DNA of 5,002 bases from Ignavibacteria bacterium UBA5771 (GTDB lineage: Bacteria; Bacteroidota; Ignavibacteria; Kapaibacteriales; UBA2268), in the NCBI GenBank assembly GCA_002418685.1, contig DIEP01000018.1, forward strand, positions 42,680 through 47,681, read 5' to 3'. Shown here piece by piece: positions 1 to 5,002 of this stretch. Within the stretch, counting starts at the first letter, position 1; each line of letters begins with the position of its first letter. The notes beneath the pieces are model-generated. The model ran no database searches. It was not told the DNA's origin and was given only the letters and a program-made list of their open reading frames with translations. Made by a program: the position numbers and the translations under genes.

Positions 1-460
1 AAATAACAAGTCCACTGCCAAAATTTGAGGCTGATTCGTAAACTTGAATTGGTTGATCATTTTGATTGCGGACAAATCTTGTGGCGGGTGACCACTGAAT
101 TTGTGCTGAGGTGCTGCTTGTAGTTCCATCAGTAAATTTTGTAGCTATTGAGAAAGTATAAATTGTGCCTTCACTAAGTCCTGAGATTTCTGCTGACGTT
201 GTCCCTTTCGCTATATCAAAAGGTTGAATTGGATTTGCTCCACCTGTGACTGTCAATACATATTTGTCAAATAATGAATTTGACTCGCTTGTTGATGCCG
301 TCCAACGCAAAATGACGGTGCTTTCATTCTTTGAGGTTGCCTGCAAAGATGTTGGTGCTATTGGTTTGTCGGTTGGATCTACAGGATTATTTGTATCATC
401 ACAAGCTGTAAATGCAAATATTGCTGCAAAAAGCACGAGAAACAAATTACGTATTTTCAT
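1..460 (-). CDS. Secreted lipoprotein with fibronectin type III-like domain (C-terminus cut by window edge)
   Basis: This frame was read from the complement: ATG at 460-458, open for about 153 codons to the left edge. Residues 1-20 form a lipoprotein signal peptide: charged start MKIR, a hydrophobic stretch to about residue 17, then lipobox FTAC with the lipidated cysteine at 20. A flexible acidic/proline linker follows (DDTNNPVDPTDKP). Residues from about 35 resemble a fibronectin type III domain: PIAPTSLQATS, a strand ending VILRW, the turn GLSEGTIYTFSIAT, and a later strand AQIQWSPA that may begin a second repeat. Known of such proteins: they are anchored in the inner or outer membrane and the FnIII units serve as adhesion or scaffold modules. 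The partner is unknown. A clear AGGAG lies five bases before the ATG. It follows the HNH gene on the same strand after a 90-base AT-only gap, so it may have its own promoter. The lipoprotein call is firm; FnIII is likely; the C-terminal domain is unseen. Confidence 0.8.
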   Translation of the reverse strand, partial: MKIRNLFLVLFAAIFAFTACDDTNNPVDPTDKPIAPTSLQATSKNESTVILRWTASTSESNSLFDKYVLTVTGGANPIQPFDIAKGTTSAEISGLSEGTIYTFSIATKFTDGTTSSTSAQIQWSPATRFVRNQNDQPIQVYESASNFGSGLVI

Positions 461-465
461 AAAAA

Positions 466-470
466 CTCCT
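466..470 (-). promoter_or_regulatory. Shine-Dalgarno site of the lipoprotein gene
   Basis: AGGAG on the minus strand, five bases upstream of the ATG at 460. It fixes this start and supports the frame as real, since the plus-strand frame over the same bases has no such signal. Confidence 0.75.
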
Positions 471-500
471 ATATTTTTTTAAAAATATTTATTACAAAAA

Positions 501-508
501 CAAAATTA
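501..508 (-). promoter_or_regulatory. Possible Bacteroidota-type -7 element (TAATTTTG) of the lipoprotein gene
   Basis: TAATTTTG fits TAnnTTTG and would give a leader of roughly 35 bases before the ATG at 460. No convincing -33 TTG is seen at the usual spacing, and chance matches are easy in this AT-only spacer. The same octamer precedes acr3 at 1261-1268. Confidence 0.3.
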
Positions 509-550
509 CAAAATAAATTATTAAAATTAAAAAAAATTATATATACAAAA

Positions 551-1039
551 TTAAATAAATAAATATGGCTTCCAATTATCTTCTTCAGAATTGAGATTTT
601 GCTTGATAAAAAACAAATGGTTAGGTTTTTTGGGGACAGTCAATAGCTTCATTCCTGCTTCTTCAGGTGTATGATTGCCCTTTTTATTATTGCACGAAAC
701 ACATGCTGTTACAAGGTTTTCCCACGAATCAATGCCTCCACGTGAGCGCGGCAAAACATGGTCGAGTGTCAATTGCACATTCTTCTTACCACAATATTGG
801 CATTGCATACCGTCCCGACGAAAAATGTTCTTACGCGAAAGTTCGATAGTCTTAAATGGACGACGAAAACGTGTATAAAGACGGATTACACTTGGATATG
901 GGAAATTCCTTGAAATTGTGTGGACAAGTGAACCGTTGTTTGTTTCTATCATTTCAGCTTTTTCAAGGTAAAGCAGAACAATTGCTTTCTTTGTGTTTGT
1001 AACGCTTATGGGCTCATAGTTTTGATTAAGGACAAGCAC
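551..1039 (-). CDS. HNH endonuclease family protein
   Basis: A 162-residue protein, stop TAA at 553-551. The N-terminal half (VLVLNQNYEPISV, then KAIVLLYLEKAEMIE) is the conserved opening of a compact HNH family common in Bacteroidota and related phyla. The nuclease module occupies residues about 75-125: zinc knuckle C80-x2-C83, LDHVLPRSRGG with catalytic His94, Asn108 in WENLV, second knuckle C113-x2-C116, then NNKKG. All metal and zinc ligands are present, so it should be active; the substrate is unknown and a housekeeping or repair role is as likely as defence. The start used is GTG at 1039-1037, with AAGGA only three bases upstream, which is tight. The frame stays open upstream and reads KIHLKGR just before VLVLNQ, so the true start could be a rare codon further up, for example CTG at 1051. 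It is expressed away from acr3, and the lipoprotein lies downstream on the same strand. Confidence 0.85.
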   Translation of the reverse strand: MLVLNQNYEPISVTNTKKAIVLLYLEKAEMIETNNGSLVHTISRNFPYPSVIRLYTRFRRPFKTIELSRKNIFRRDGMQCQYCGKKNVQLTLDHVLPRSRGGIDSWENLVTACVSCNNKKGNHTPEEAGMKLLTVPKKPNHLFFIKQNLNSEEDNWKPYLFI

Positions 1040-1296
1040 CCTTCCTTTCAGATGAATTTTCCCATCATTTGTTCCCGTATGATAATAATCATCATTTTTT
1101 GATATTTCAAAACTGAAAATGCACCTCCATAAAATTCTAAATTATACATTACAAAAATACAAAAAAATCATAATATTTTAATCAATTTGATAAATATTAA
1201 AATTCAAATAGCATCCAAATTAACAAAGGTATGGCAATTTTTTATTAATCATCAAATCCTTAATTTTGCAATTATACTCATTTTAATAAAAATATA
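1040..1296. other. Divergent intergenic spacer between the HNH gene and acr3
   Basis: This 257-base AT-rich spacer holds no complete gene. On the minus strand the HNH frame stays open to an in-frame TAA near 1143, without an ATG. Candidate minus-strand promoter words are TATAAT at 1146-1141 and TATTTTTG at 1159-1152; the leader to GTG 1039 would then exceed 90 bases. On the plus side there is a TAATTTTG at 1261-1268. A near-palindrome ATGAT...ATCAT spans 1079-1095. No ArsR-like operator that I can recognise is present. Confidence 0.6.
1261..1268 (+). promoter_or_regulatory. Possible Bacteroidota-type -7 element (TAATTTTG) of acr3
   Basis: TAATTTTG matches TAnnTTTG exactly and would place transcription start about 20-25 bases before the ATG at 1297. 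A -33 TTG at the normal distance is not evident, so this is a weak prediction. Confidence 0.3.
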
Positions 1297-2361
1297 ATGA
1301 AATCTAATATAAATCGGCTCTCATTTCTGGATAAATATCTCAGTCTTTGGATTTTCGCAGTTATGTTAATTGCGATTCTTTTGGGCTATTTTTTCCCACC
1401 AATTAGTGGGTTTATCAATCAATTCCAGAGTGGAACAACTAATATTCCAATCGCAATTGGGCTAATATTGATGATGTATCCACCGCTTGCCAAAGTAAAA
1501 TATGAAGAGTTAGGCGATGTATTCAAAAATGTTAAAGTCCTATCTCTCTCTCTTGTATTGAATTGGGTTATCGGACCAATTCTTATGTTTCTGCTTGCAA
1601 TTTTGTTTTTGCATAATTATCCCGAATATATGGCGGGCTTGATATTGATAGGGCTTGCAAGATGTATTGCTATGGTGATTGTGTGGAACGAACTTGCGGG
1701 TGGCGATACTGAATATGCAGCGGGGTTGGTCGCTTTCAATTCCATTTTTCAAGTACTTTTCTTTTCGGTTTATGCGTATTTATTTCTTTCAGTTTTCCCC
1801 TCGATGCTTGGTTTACAAACTTTTAAGGTTCAAATAACTATTGGACAAATCGCATCGAGCGTGTTCATTTATCTTGGTATACCCTTTATTGCGGGAATGC
1901 TAACGCGATTTTCCTTTATAAAATTAAAAGGAAAGCAATGGTATGAGCAAAAATTTATTCCAAAAATCAGCCCAATTACTTTAATTGCTTTGCTTTTTAC
2001 GATATTTGTGATGTTTTCATTGAAAGGTGAATATATTATCAAAATTCCACTTGACGTTGTCAGAATTGCAATTCCACTGATTTGCTACTTTATTCTGATG
2101 TTTCTATTCTCATTTTTTGCTTCAAAGCGAATCGGAGCGGATTATAAAAAGTCAGCAACTTTGTCATTTACAGCAGCAAGCAATAATTTTGAATTAGCAA
2201 TTGCAGTTGCTATTGCAGTGTTCGGAATCAATAGTGGCGAAGCATTTGCAGCAGTAATTGGTCCTCTCGTGGAAGTGCCTGTATTAATTAGCTTAGTCAA
2301 TGTAGCATTGCATTTCAAAAAGAAATATTTTTCTGAACCAGGGGAATCGATAATTAATTAG
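1297..2361 (+). CDS. acr3: ACR3-family arsenite efflux permease
   Basis: A 354-residue inner-membrane protein, normal length for Acr3. It exports arsenite, As(III), driven by the proton-motive force. About ten hydrophobic helices can be placed at residues 14-34, 49-66, 81-105, 112-131, 140-168, 183-203, 224-241, 252-275, 288-311 and 315-338. Family signatures are present: GLARCIAMVIVWNELAGGD with Cys123, AASNNFELAIAVA with Glu299, and GPLVEVPVL near the end. Cys123 and Glu299 are 176 residues apart, the same spacing as the essential Cys129 and Glu305 that I recall from the characterised Alkaliphilus Acr3, which supports function. No Shine-Dalgarno sequence precedes the ATG, which follows an A/T-only leader. 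No arsR, arsC or arsM is adjacent in this window, so it is an orphan resistance gene or part of a dispersed set. Its stop codon coincides with the end of an antisense hsdS relic. Some annotations call this family ArsB, but it is unrelated to true ArsB. Confidence 0.93.
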   Translation: MKSNINRLSFLDKYLSLWIFAVMLIAILLGYFFPPISGFINQFQSGTTNIPIAIGLILMMYPPLAKVKYEELGDVFKNVKVLSLSLVLNWVIGPILMFLLAILFLHNYPEYMAGLILIGLARCIAMVIVWNELAGGDTEYAAGLVAFNSIFQVLFFSVYAYLFLSVFPSMLGLQTFKVQITIGQIASSVFIYLGIPFIAGMLTRFSFIKLKGKQWYEQKFIPKISPITLIALLFTIFVMFSLKGEYIIKIPLDVVRIAIPLICYFILMFLFSFFASKRIGADYKKSATLSFTAASNNFELAIAVAIAVFGINSGEAFAAVIGPLVEVPVLISLVNVALHFKKKYFSEPGESIIN

Positions 2362-2580
2362 CACATAGGTTCGCGAGTAGGCTTCAAACTTGCCGATATA
2401 ATGTTTTGCTTCGTCGACATTGGCATTGCCTGCGATTAATAATGCTTCAGTGTCCTAACGATAACTATTAATTTTACCCGTTTCATTTTTGCAAATTTTA
2501 CCCAACTCCCTAAACTCCATCACATTCGGGCATAGTTCAGCGCTCAGTTCCTCTATTTTTGAATGGGGTGGATTGTAATT
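2359..2580 (-). pseudogene. hsdS: Relic of type I restriction specificity subunit (hsdS), internal stop and deletion
   Basis: Reading the complement from 2580 down to 2359 in one frame gives a protein-like string with one stop (TAG at 2457-2455). Before the stop: HSKIEELSAELCPN, then MEFRELGKICKNETGKINSYR. After it: DTEALLIAGNAN, then VDEAKHYIGKFEAYSRTYVL. These match the usual HsdS opening (KIEELIAELCPNGVEFKELG...KTGK) and a later strand of the first target-recognition domain (FDTEALLIAGNA...GKF.AYQRTYVL). The roughly 25-35 residues that normally lie between, including the YPFFTCS-like segment, are missing. No start codon exists upstream in frame before the HEPN-like gene, and similarity ends exactly where acr3 ends. 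HsdS normally directs HsdM/HsdR to a DNA sequence; this piece cannot. The family call comes from remembered HsdS patterns and is strong at both ends. Base composition is richer in G+C than the neighbouring PIN and HEPN-like genes. Confidence 0.75.
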
Positions 2581-2582
2581 GT

Positions 2583-2858
2583 TTAGAAATGATCTAAATG
2601 CTCTAACCTATCAATAATCTTTCCTATTCTCTCAGTAATCACTCTTATTATCATTGATAACTCAGGGTCAATATCTTCATAATGCATTTCTTTATCAAAA
2701 ATATAAGTAAATTCTTTAATATCAAAATAAATTCTATGAAATGATTTTCTGTCAAAATCACCGTGGGCGATTCTATTTCTATAAAATCTTAATCTATGAG
2801 ATATGTGTTCAGCCTCTTCTAAATATTTTGGATGAATTTTTAAGTGATTAATTTTCAT
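2583..2858 (-). CDS. Small HEPN-like protein (possible RNase, short form)
   Basis: A 91-residue, mostly helical, charged protein; stop TAA at 2585-2583. Its one recognisable motif is RFYRNRIAHG at residues 24-33, which fits the HEPN RNase signature (R27-N28-x3-H32). In known HEPN proteins this Arg/His pair forms the RNA-cleaving site of a dimer. The domain is normally 110-140 residues with two helices before the motif; here only 23 residues precede it, and the frame closes at a TAA just upstream of the ATG, so this is either a minimal HEPN, a truncated one, or a partner subunit. The start ATG 2858 has AGGA six bases upstream. The gap to the PIN-like stop is 11 bases, so the two genes are almost certainly co-transcribed and translation may be coupled. 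Downstream lies the hsdS relic. It could instead be a non-catalytic helical regulator of the PIN-like protein; no MNT-type antitoxin gene is next to it. Confidence 0.6.
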   Translation of the reverse strand: MKINHLKIHPKYLEEAEHISHRLRFYRNRIAHGDFDRKSFHRIYFDIKEFTYIFDKEMHYEDIDPELSMIIRVITERIGKIIDRLEHLDHF

Positions 2859-2864
2859 AAATAA

Positions 2865-2868
2865 TCCT
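2865..2868 (-). promoter_or_regulatory. Shine-Dalgarno site of the HEPN-like gene, next to the PIN-like stop codon
   Basis: AGGA on the minus strand, six bases before ATG 2858 and one base after the TAG (2872-2870) that ends the PIN-like gene. This layout favours re-initiation by the same ribosome and supports the chosen start. Confidence 0.6.
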
Positions 2869-2869
2869 G

Positions 2870-3835
2870 CTATTCTTCGAAGAGATTAATATATTTCGTT
2901 GAATATTGATCAAAAAATCTAGCGGCTATATCACTTTGTCTCTCCATAATTTCTTGTCTTATCATTATCTTTCTTAGCTCTTCTAATTCTATTACTTGTC
3001 TAACTTCGTTTATAGCGTCTTGATTAATAGGTTTGCTATCATAGTATTCTAAGAATCTATCTGCCGTATAAATATGAAAATCAACTCCTGCTTTTTCAAA
3101 CATTTCTTTTTTCAACTGTGGTAATGGCATAATTCTTTTACGGTCTTTTACTAACCACCAATCTTCTTTCACGTCACCAGATATCAATATTATTGGTTTC
3201 TTGCTTTCCTTTGCTTTATCTATTATTTGATACCATAAAATCAAATCACCATATCTTTGATCTTCTGACTTTTTATCATCCTTATATCCTGGTGGTATTT
3301 TTTTTTCATATCGCTTTTTCCCGTCCTCTTTAATTTCTTTGAGTTTTTCTTCATCGTAATTTGTTCCGACACTATCTTCAAACAAATTATTTATCATATC
3401 TAATACATCGTCTTTCTCCATCCATTTAGGATGATTCTTTTTAGCTTTATTTATTTCATTTTCTACACCCTTAAGCCCCTCATCCATTTTCTTCTTTATT
3501 TCTTTTAAATCTAAAAATGGGTGATATTTATAACTTTCCTCAATGTCTTTCTTTGCTTTATTTAACTTAGCTAATACTAAATCATATGATCCTTCATATT
3601 CAGAAATTACAGCAATTCTATTTTCATAAAATTCATACCCAGCCTGATATGGGAGCCATAATTGTTTTTTCTCTTTTAAACTTCTTAGGACATTAAAATA
3701 AGTAATAACAGTATCTCTACTGTATCTGTACATATTTAATAAAGTATTTGCATCAAATACAAACAAACAATTTGCCCATAATTGTTTAAATTCATTTTCT
3801 GTAAACTGGTGGTATTGCTTAAATACATTTTTCAT
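2870..3835 (-). CDS. PIN-like (PIN_8/DUF4935) nuclease
   Basis: A 321-residue protein from ATG 3835 to TAG 2872-2870. The N-terminus carries LFVFDANTLLNMYRYS (residues 24-39), the first PIN acidic residue being Asp28. GYEFYENR follows with Glu68. A long charged, Lys/Glu-rich, probably helical insertion runs from about 85 to 190. The second half of the active site is RYGDLILWYQII (Asp197) and IILISGDVKEDWW (Asp221, Asp225), then PLPQLKKEM and a predicted helical tail. This order of motifs is that of the PIN_8 family, metal-dependent nucleases thought to cut RNA and often found in defence islands; all acidic residues are present, so it should be active. The frame is open to 3934, but those 33 extra codons overlap the DUF262 gene; ATG 3835 has AAGGA seven bases upstream and is preferred. 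It probably forms a transcription unit with the HEPN-like gene 11 bases downstream. It is markedly AT-richer (sample lines 25-30% G+C) than the DUF262 gene. Confidence 0.82.
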   Translation of the reverse strand: MKNVFKQYHQFTENEFKQLWANCLFVFDANTLLNMYRYSRDTVITYFNVLRSLKEKKQLWLPYQAGYEFYENRIAVISEYEGSYDLVLAKLNKAKKDIEESYKYHPFLDLKEIKKKMDEGLKGVENEINKAKKNHPKWMEKDDVLDMINNLFEDSVGTNYDEEKLKEIKEDGKKRYEKKIPPGYKDDKKSEDQRYGDLILWYQIIDKAKESKKPIILISGDVKEDWWLVKDRKRIMPLPQLKKEMFEKAGVDFHIYTADRFLEYYDSKPINQDAINEVRQVIELEELRKIMIRQEIMERQSDIAARFFDQYSTKYINLFEE

Positions 3836-3879
3836 ATTTATTTCCTTTTTTTTATATTTCCTCTTATTTATTTCCTTTT
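3835..3879 (-). repeat. 15-base direct repeat flanking the DUF262/PIN junction
   Basis: AAAAGGAAATAAATA occurs exactly twice on the minus strand, at 3879-3865 and 3849-3835, 30 bases apart. The first copy covers the last codons and stop of the DUF262 gene; the second provides the Shine-Dalgarno site and first base of the PIN-like start codon. A shorter GGAAATA also sits between them. Confidence 0.7.
3843..3847 (-). promoter_or_regulatory. Shine-Dalgarno site fixing the PIN-like start
   Basis: AAGGA on the minus strand with a seven-base spacer to ATG 3835. It decides for this start over the longer frame beginning at 3934, whose first 33 codons overlap the DUF262 gene in another frame. Confidence 0.7.
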
Positions 3880-5002
3880 GCTCGGTTATGAGACTTACAT
3901 AACATCTGACAATTTTTTGAATCTGTTGCTCCACCCTTGCTCCAAGCTGTCACATGGTCTGCATCCATCTCTGCCAACTTCCAAATTTTATTTTTGTTGG
4001 AATCGTGTCCGATTGCACATAAAGGACAGTTTGAAACATTGTTTTTCACTGCTTCTGCTGTTTGTGTTGCGTAAACTGATTTTTTGGTTGCCTCATCAAA
4101 TACCCGAATATCAAGCAGTCTCGTGTCTATCGAACCCCCAAGAATATATTCAAAAACTCCTTTACGGTTTTTCACATAAGGGTCTGCATACAGTTGATGG
4201 ACTTGTTCAGATACATTTTGGGGACTATATGGCTGTGTCCGATATGTTTCATATAAACGACCCCATTCAAGTCCCCGCATTTCGCTTTCAACGTCTATAA
4301 ATACAGTTGAAACCCAGTCAATAACACTATTAAAATAAGTTTTCAATTCTGTTATGTTGTTGTCATATCGGTGACGGCTCATATAGTCACCAATATTTCC
4401 TTTGCTTACCCAGTCTAATGCCCGTTCCAAAAAATCCTGCCTGTTTGCACTTCCCGAAATATATGCACTCCATTTTTGAATATTTGAATTTCGGCTATTA
4501 CTGAACTCTTCTTTTCCCAATGTTACGAATGGACCCGAGTAAACAGCATTAAGTAATTCTTGATTATTGAGGGGAACACCTGCAATATTTATAGTTTTGA
4601 ACCATTCTTTGATTTCGCTTTCCGTGCCTTCACATTCATAAATAAGCAGTCGGGTTTGCAAAATCAATTCCTGCTTATTGGATGCAATACCACTGAAATA
4701 CTGCTCCATTCCGTTTTCGTCTTTGACTGCAAATTTATTAGTAACGTATCTTCCAAAACTTGTTATGCGCTGCTGACCGTCAAGCACTTCAAATTTATCG
4801 TCGCTTACTTTGTTGAAATATATCAGTCCTAACGGATAACCTTTGAGAATTGACACAATAACCGCCACATCTTTTTTCCCGTCTGCATAGAAATAATTAC
4901 GCTGATATTCGGGCTGAATTGTTAATTTGCCTGCCAAACCAAACAGTCCTTTCCCCTCAAGCTCATTATAAACAAACCCTTCGCAAATATCTTTAACAGT
5001 AA
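3864..5002 (-). CDS. DUF262/GmrSD-like protein with C-terminal HNH nuclease (N-terminus beyond window)
   Basis: The frame is open from the right edge to TAA at 3866-3864, giving 378 visible residues without a start. A TTG at 4937 could be read as a start, but the 21 codons before it (TVKDICEG, NELEGKGL) fit the usual DUF262 beginning, so the gene enters from outside. Visible residues 29-34 (QPEYQR) and 74-78 (DGQQR) are the ParB/Srx-like nucleotide-binding motifs of DUF262; in GmrSD and BrxU this half uses NTP to control cutting. The C-terminal 55 residues are an HNH module: C325-x2-C328, DADHV with His349, SKGG, Asn363, C368 and His371-Asn372. All key residues are present. Relatives act as modification-dependent or type IV-like restriction enzymes, and this variant is frequently carried within type I restriction loci, which agrees with the hsdS relic downstream. 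It ends 28 bases before the PIN-like gene and is probably co-transcribed with it. The exact DNA target is unknown. Confidence 0.85.
   Translation of the reverse strand, partial: TVKDICEGFVYNELEGKGLFGLAGKLTIQPEYQRNYFYADGKKDVAVIVSILKGYPLGLIYFNKVSDDKFEVLDGQQRITSFGRYVTNKFAVKDENGMEQYFSGIASNKQELILQTRLLIYECEGTESEIKEWFKTINIAGVPLNNQELLNAVYSGPFVTLGKEEFSNSRNSNIQKWSAYISGSANRQDFLERALDWVSKGNIGDYMSRHRYDNNITELKTYFNSVIDWVSTVFIDVESEMRGLEWGRLYETYRTQPYSPQNVSEQVHQLYADPYVKNRKGVFEYILGGSIDTRLLDIRVFDEATKKSVYATQTAEAVKNNVSNCPLCAIGHDSNKNKIWKLAEMDADHVTAWSKGGATDSKNCQMLCKSHNRAKGNK

Noticed and set aside
246..482. Plus-strand 78-codon open frame
   Set aside because: It is antisense to the lipoprotein signal peptide and FnIII start, has no SD, and the minus-strand frame has a clear signal peptide, lipobox and AGGAG.
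471..488. ATATTTTT/AAAAATAT hairpin as a terminator between the HNH and lipoprotein genes
   Set aside because: The stem is A/T only with a two-base loop, too weak for an intrinsic terminator, and it is expected by chance in this spacer.
667..878. Two short plus-strand open frames of 60-67 codons
   Set aside because: They are antisense to the HNH catalytic core and show no motif or ribosome-binding site.
1079..1100. ATGAT...ATCAT near-palindrome followed by T6
   Set aside because: Stem is five A/T-rich pairs with mismatches; it is on the upstream side of both genes, so a terminator role makes no sense and there is nothing to support an operator call.
1540..1752. Minus-strand 70-codon open frame inside acr3
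   Set aside because: It is opposite conserved Acr3 helices and the ARCIAMV motif, with no signal of its own.
3836..3934. Longer N-terminus for the PIN-like protein
   Set aside because: The extra 33 residues overlap the conserved HNH end of the DUF262 gene, include the low-complexity NKRKYKKKE string from the repeat, and a better SD-linked ATG exists at 3835.
3782..4300. Plus-strand 172-codon open frame, hydrophobic at its start
   Set aside because: It lies opposite the DUF262 HNH module and the PIN-like N-terminus, both of which carry conserved motifs; its hydrophobic look comes from the complement of Lys/Glu/Asn-rich codons.
1..5002. CRISPR array, tRNA, rRNA or insertion-sequence ends
   Set aside because: No spaced repeat series, cloverleaf-like segment, rRNA signature or transposase motif was seen by eye on either strand.

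Overview
The window is AT-rich and probably comes from a member of the Bacteroidota/Ignavibacteria/Kapabacteria (FCB) group. The signs are a lipoprotein with a fibronectin-III-like ectodomain, an HNH protein with the VLVLNQNYEP opening I associate with that group, and copies of a TAATTTTG octamer that fits the Bacteroidota -7 promoter pattern TAnnTTTG. This placement rests on gene style only; no rRNA or other marker is present.

Layout. At the left edge, on the minus strand, lies the N-terminal part of a secreted lipoprotein (460 down to beyond 1), preceded by a small HNH-endonuclease gene (1039-551). A 257-base divergent spacer separates these from acr3 (1297-2361, plus), a ten-helix arsenite efflux permease without an adjacent arsR or arsC. 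Everything from 2359 to the right edge is on the minus strand and looks like defence material. Read in the direction of transcription, it holds a DUF262/GmrSD-like protein with a C-terminal HNH nuclease (enters from the right edge, stops at 3864), a PIN-like nuclease of the PIN_8 (DUF4935) type (3835-2870), a 91-residue HEPN-like protein (2858-2583), and an unannotated relic of a type I restriction specificity gene, hsdS (about 2580-2359). The relic has an internal stop, lacks most of its first recognition domain and has no start codon.

How the genes fit together. The PIN-like and HEPN-like genes are spaced like an operon (11-base gap, the second SD just after the first stop), and the DUF262 gene ends only 28 bases upstream of the PIN start. 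DUF262/HNH genes often sit inside type I restriction-modification loci, so the DUF262 gene and the hsdS relic may be the two ends of an old hsd locus, with the AT-richer PIN/HEPN pair as cargo between them. Other hsd genes, if they survive, would lie beyond the right edge. The most interesting items are the PIN-HEPN pair, a possible two-component RNA-targeting module, and the hsdS relic, whose similarity ends at the stop codon of acr3.
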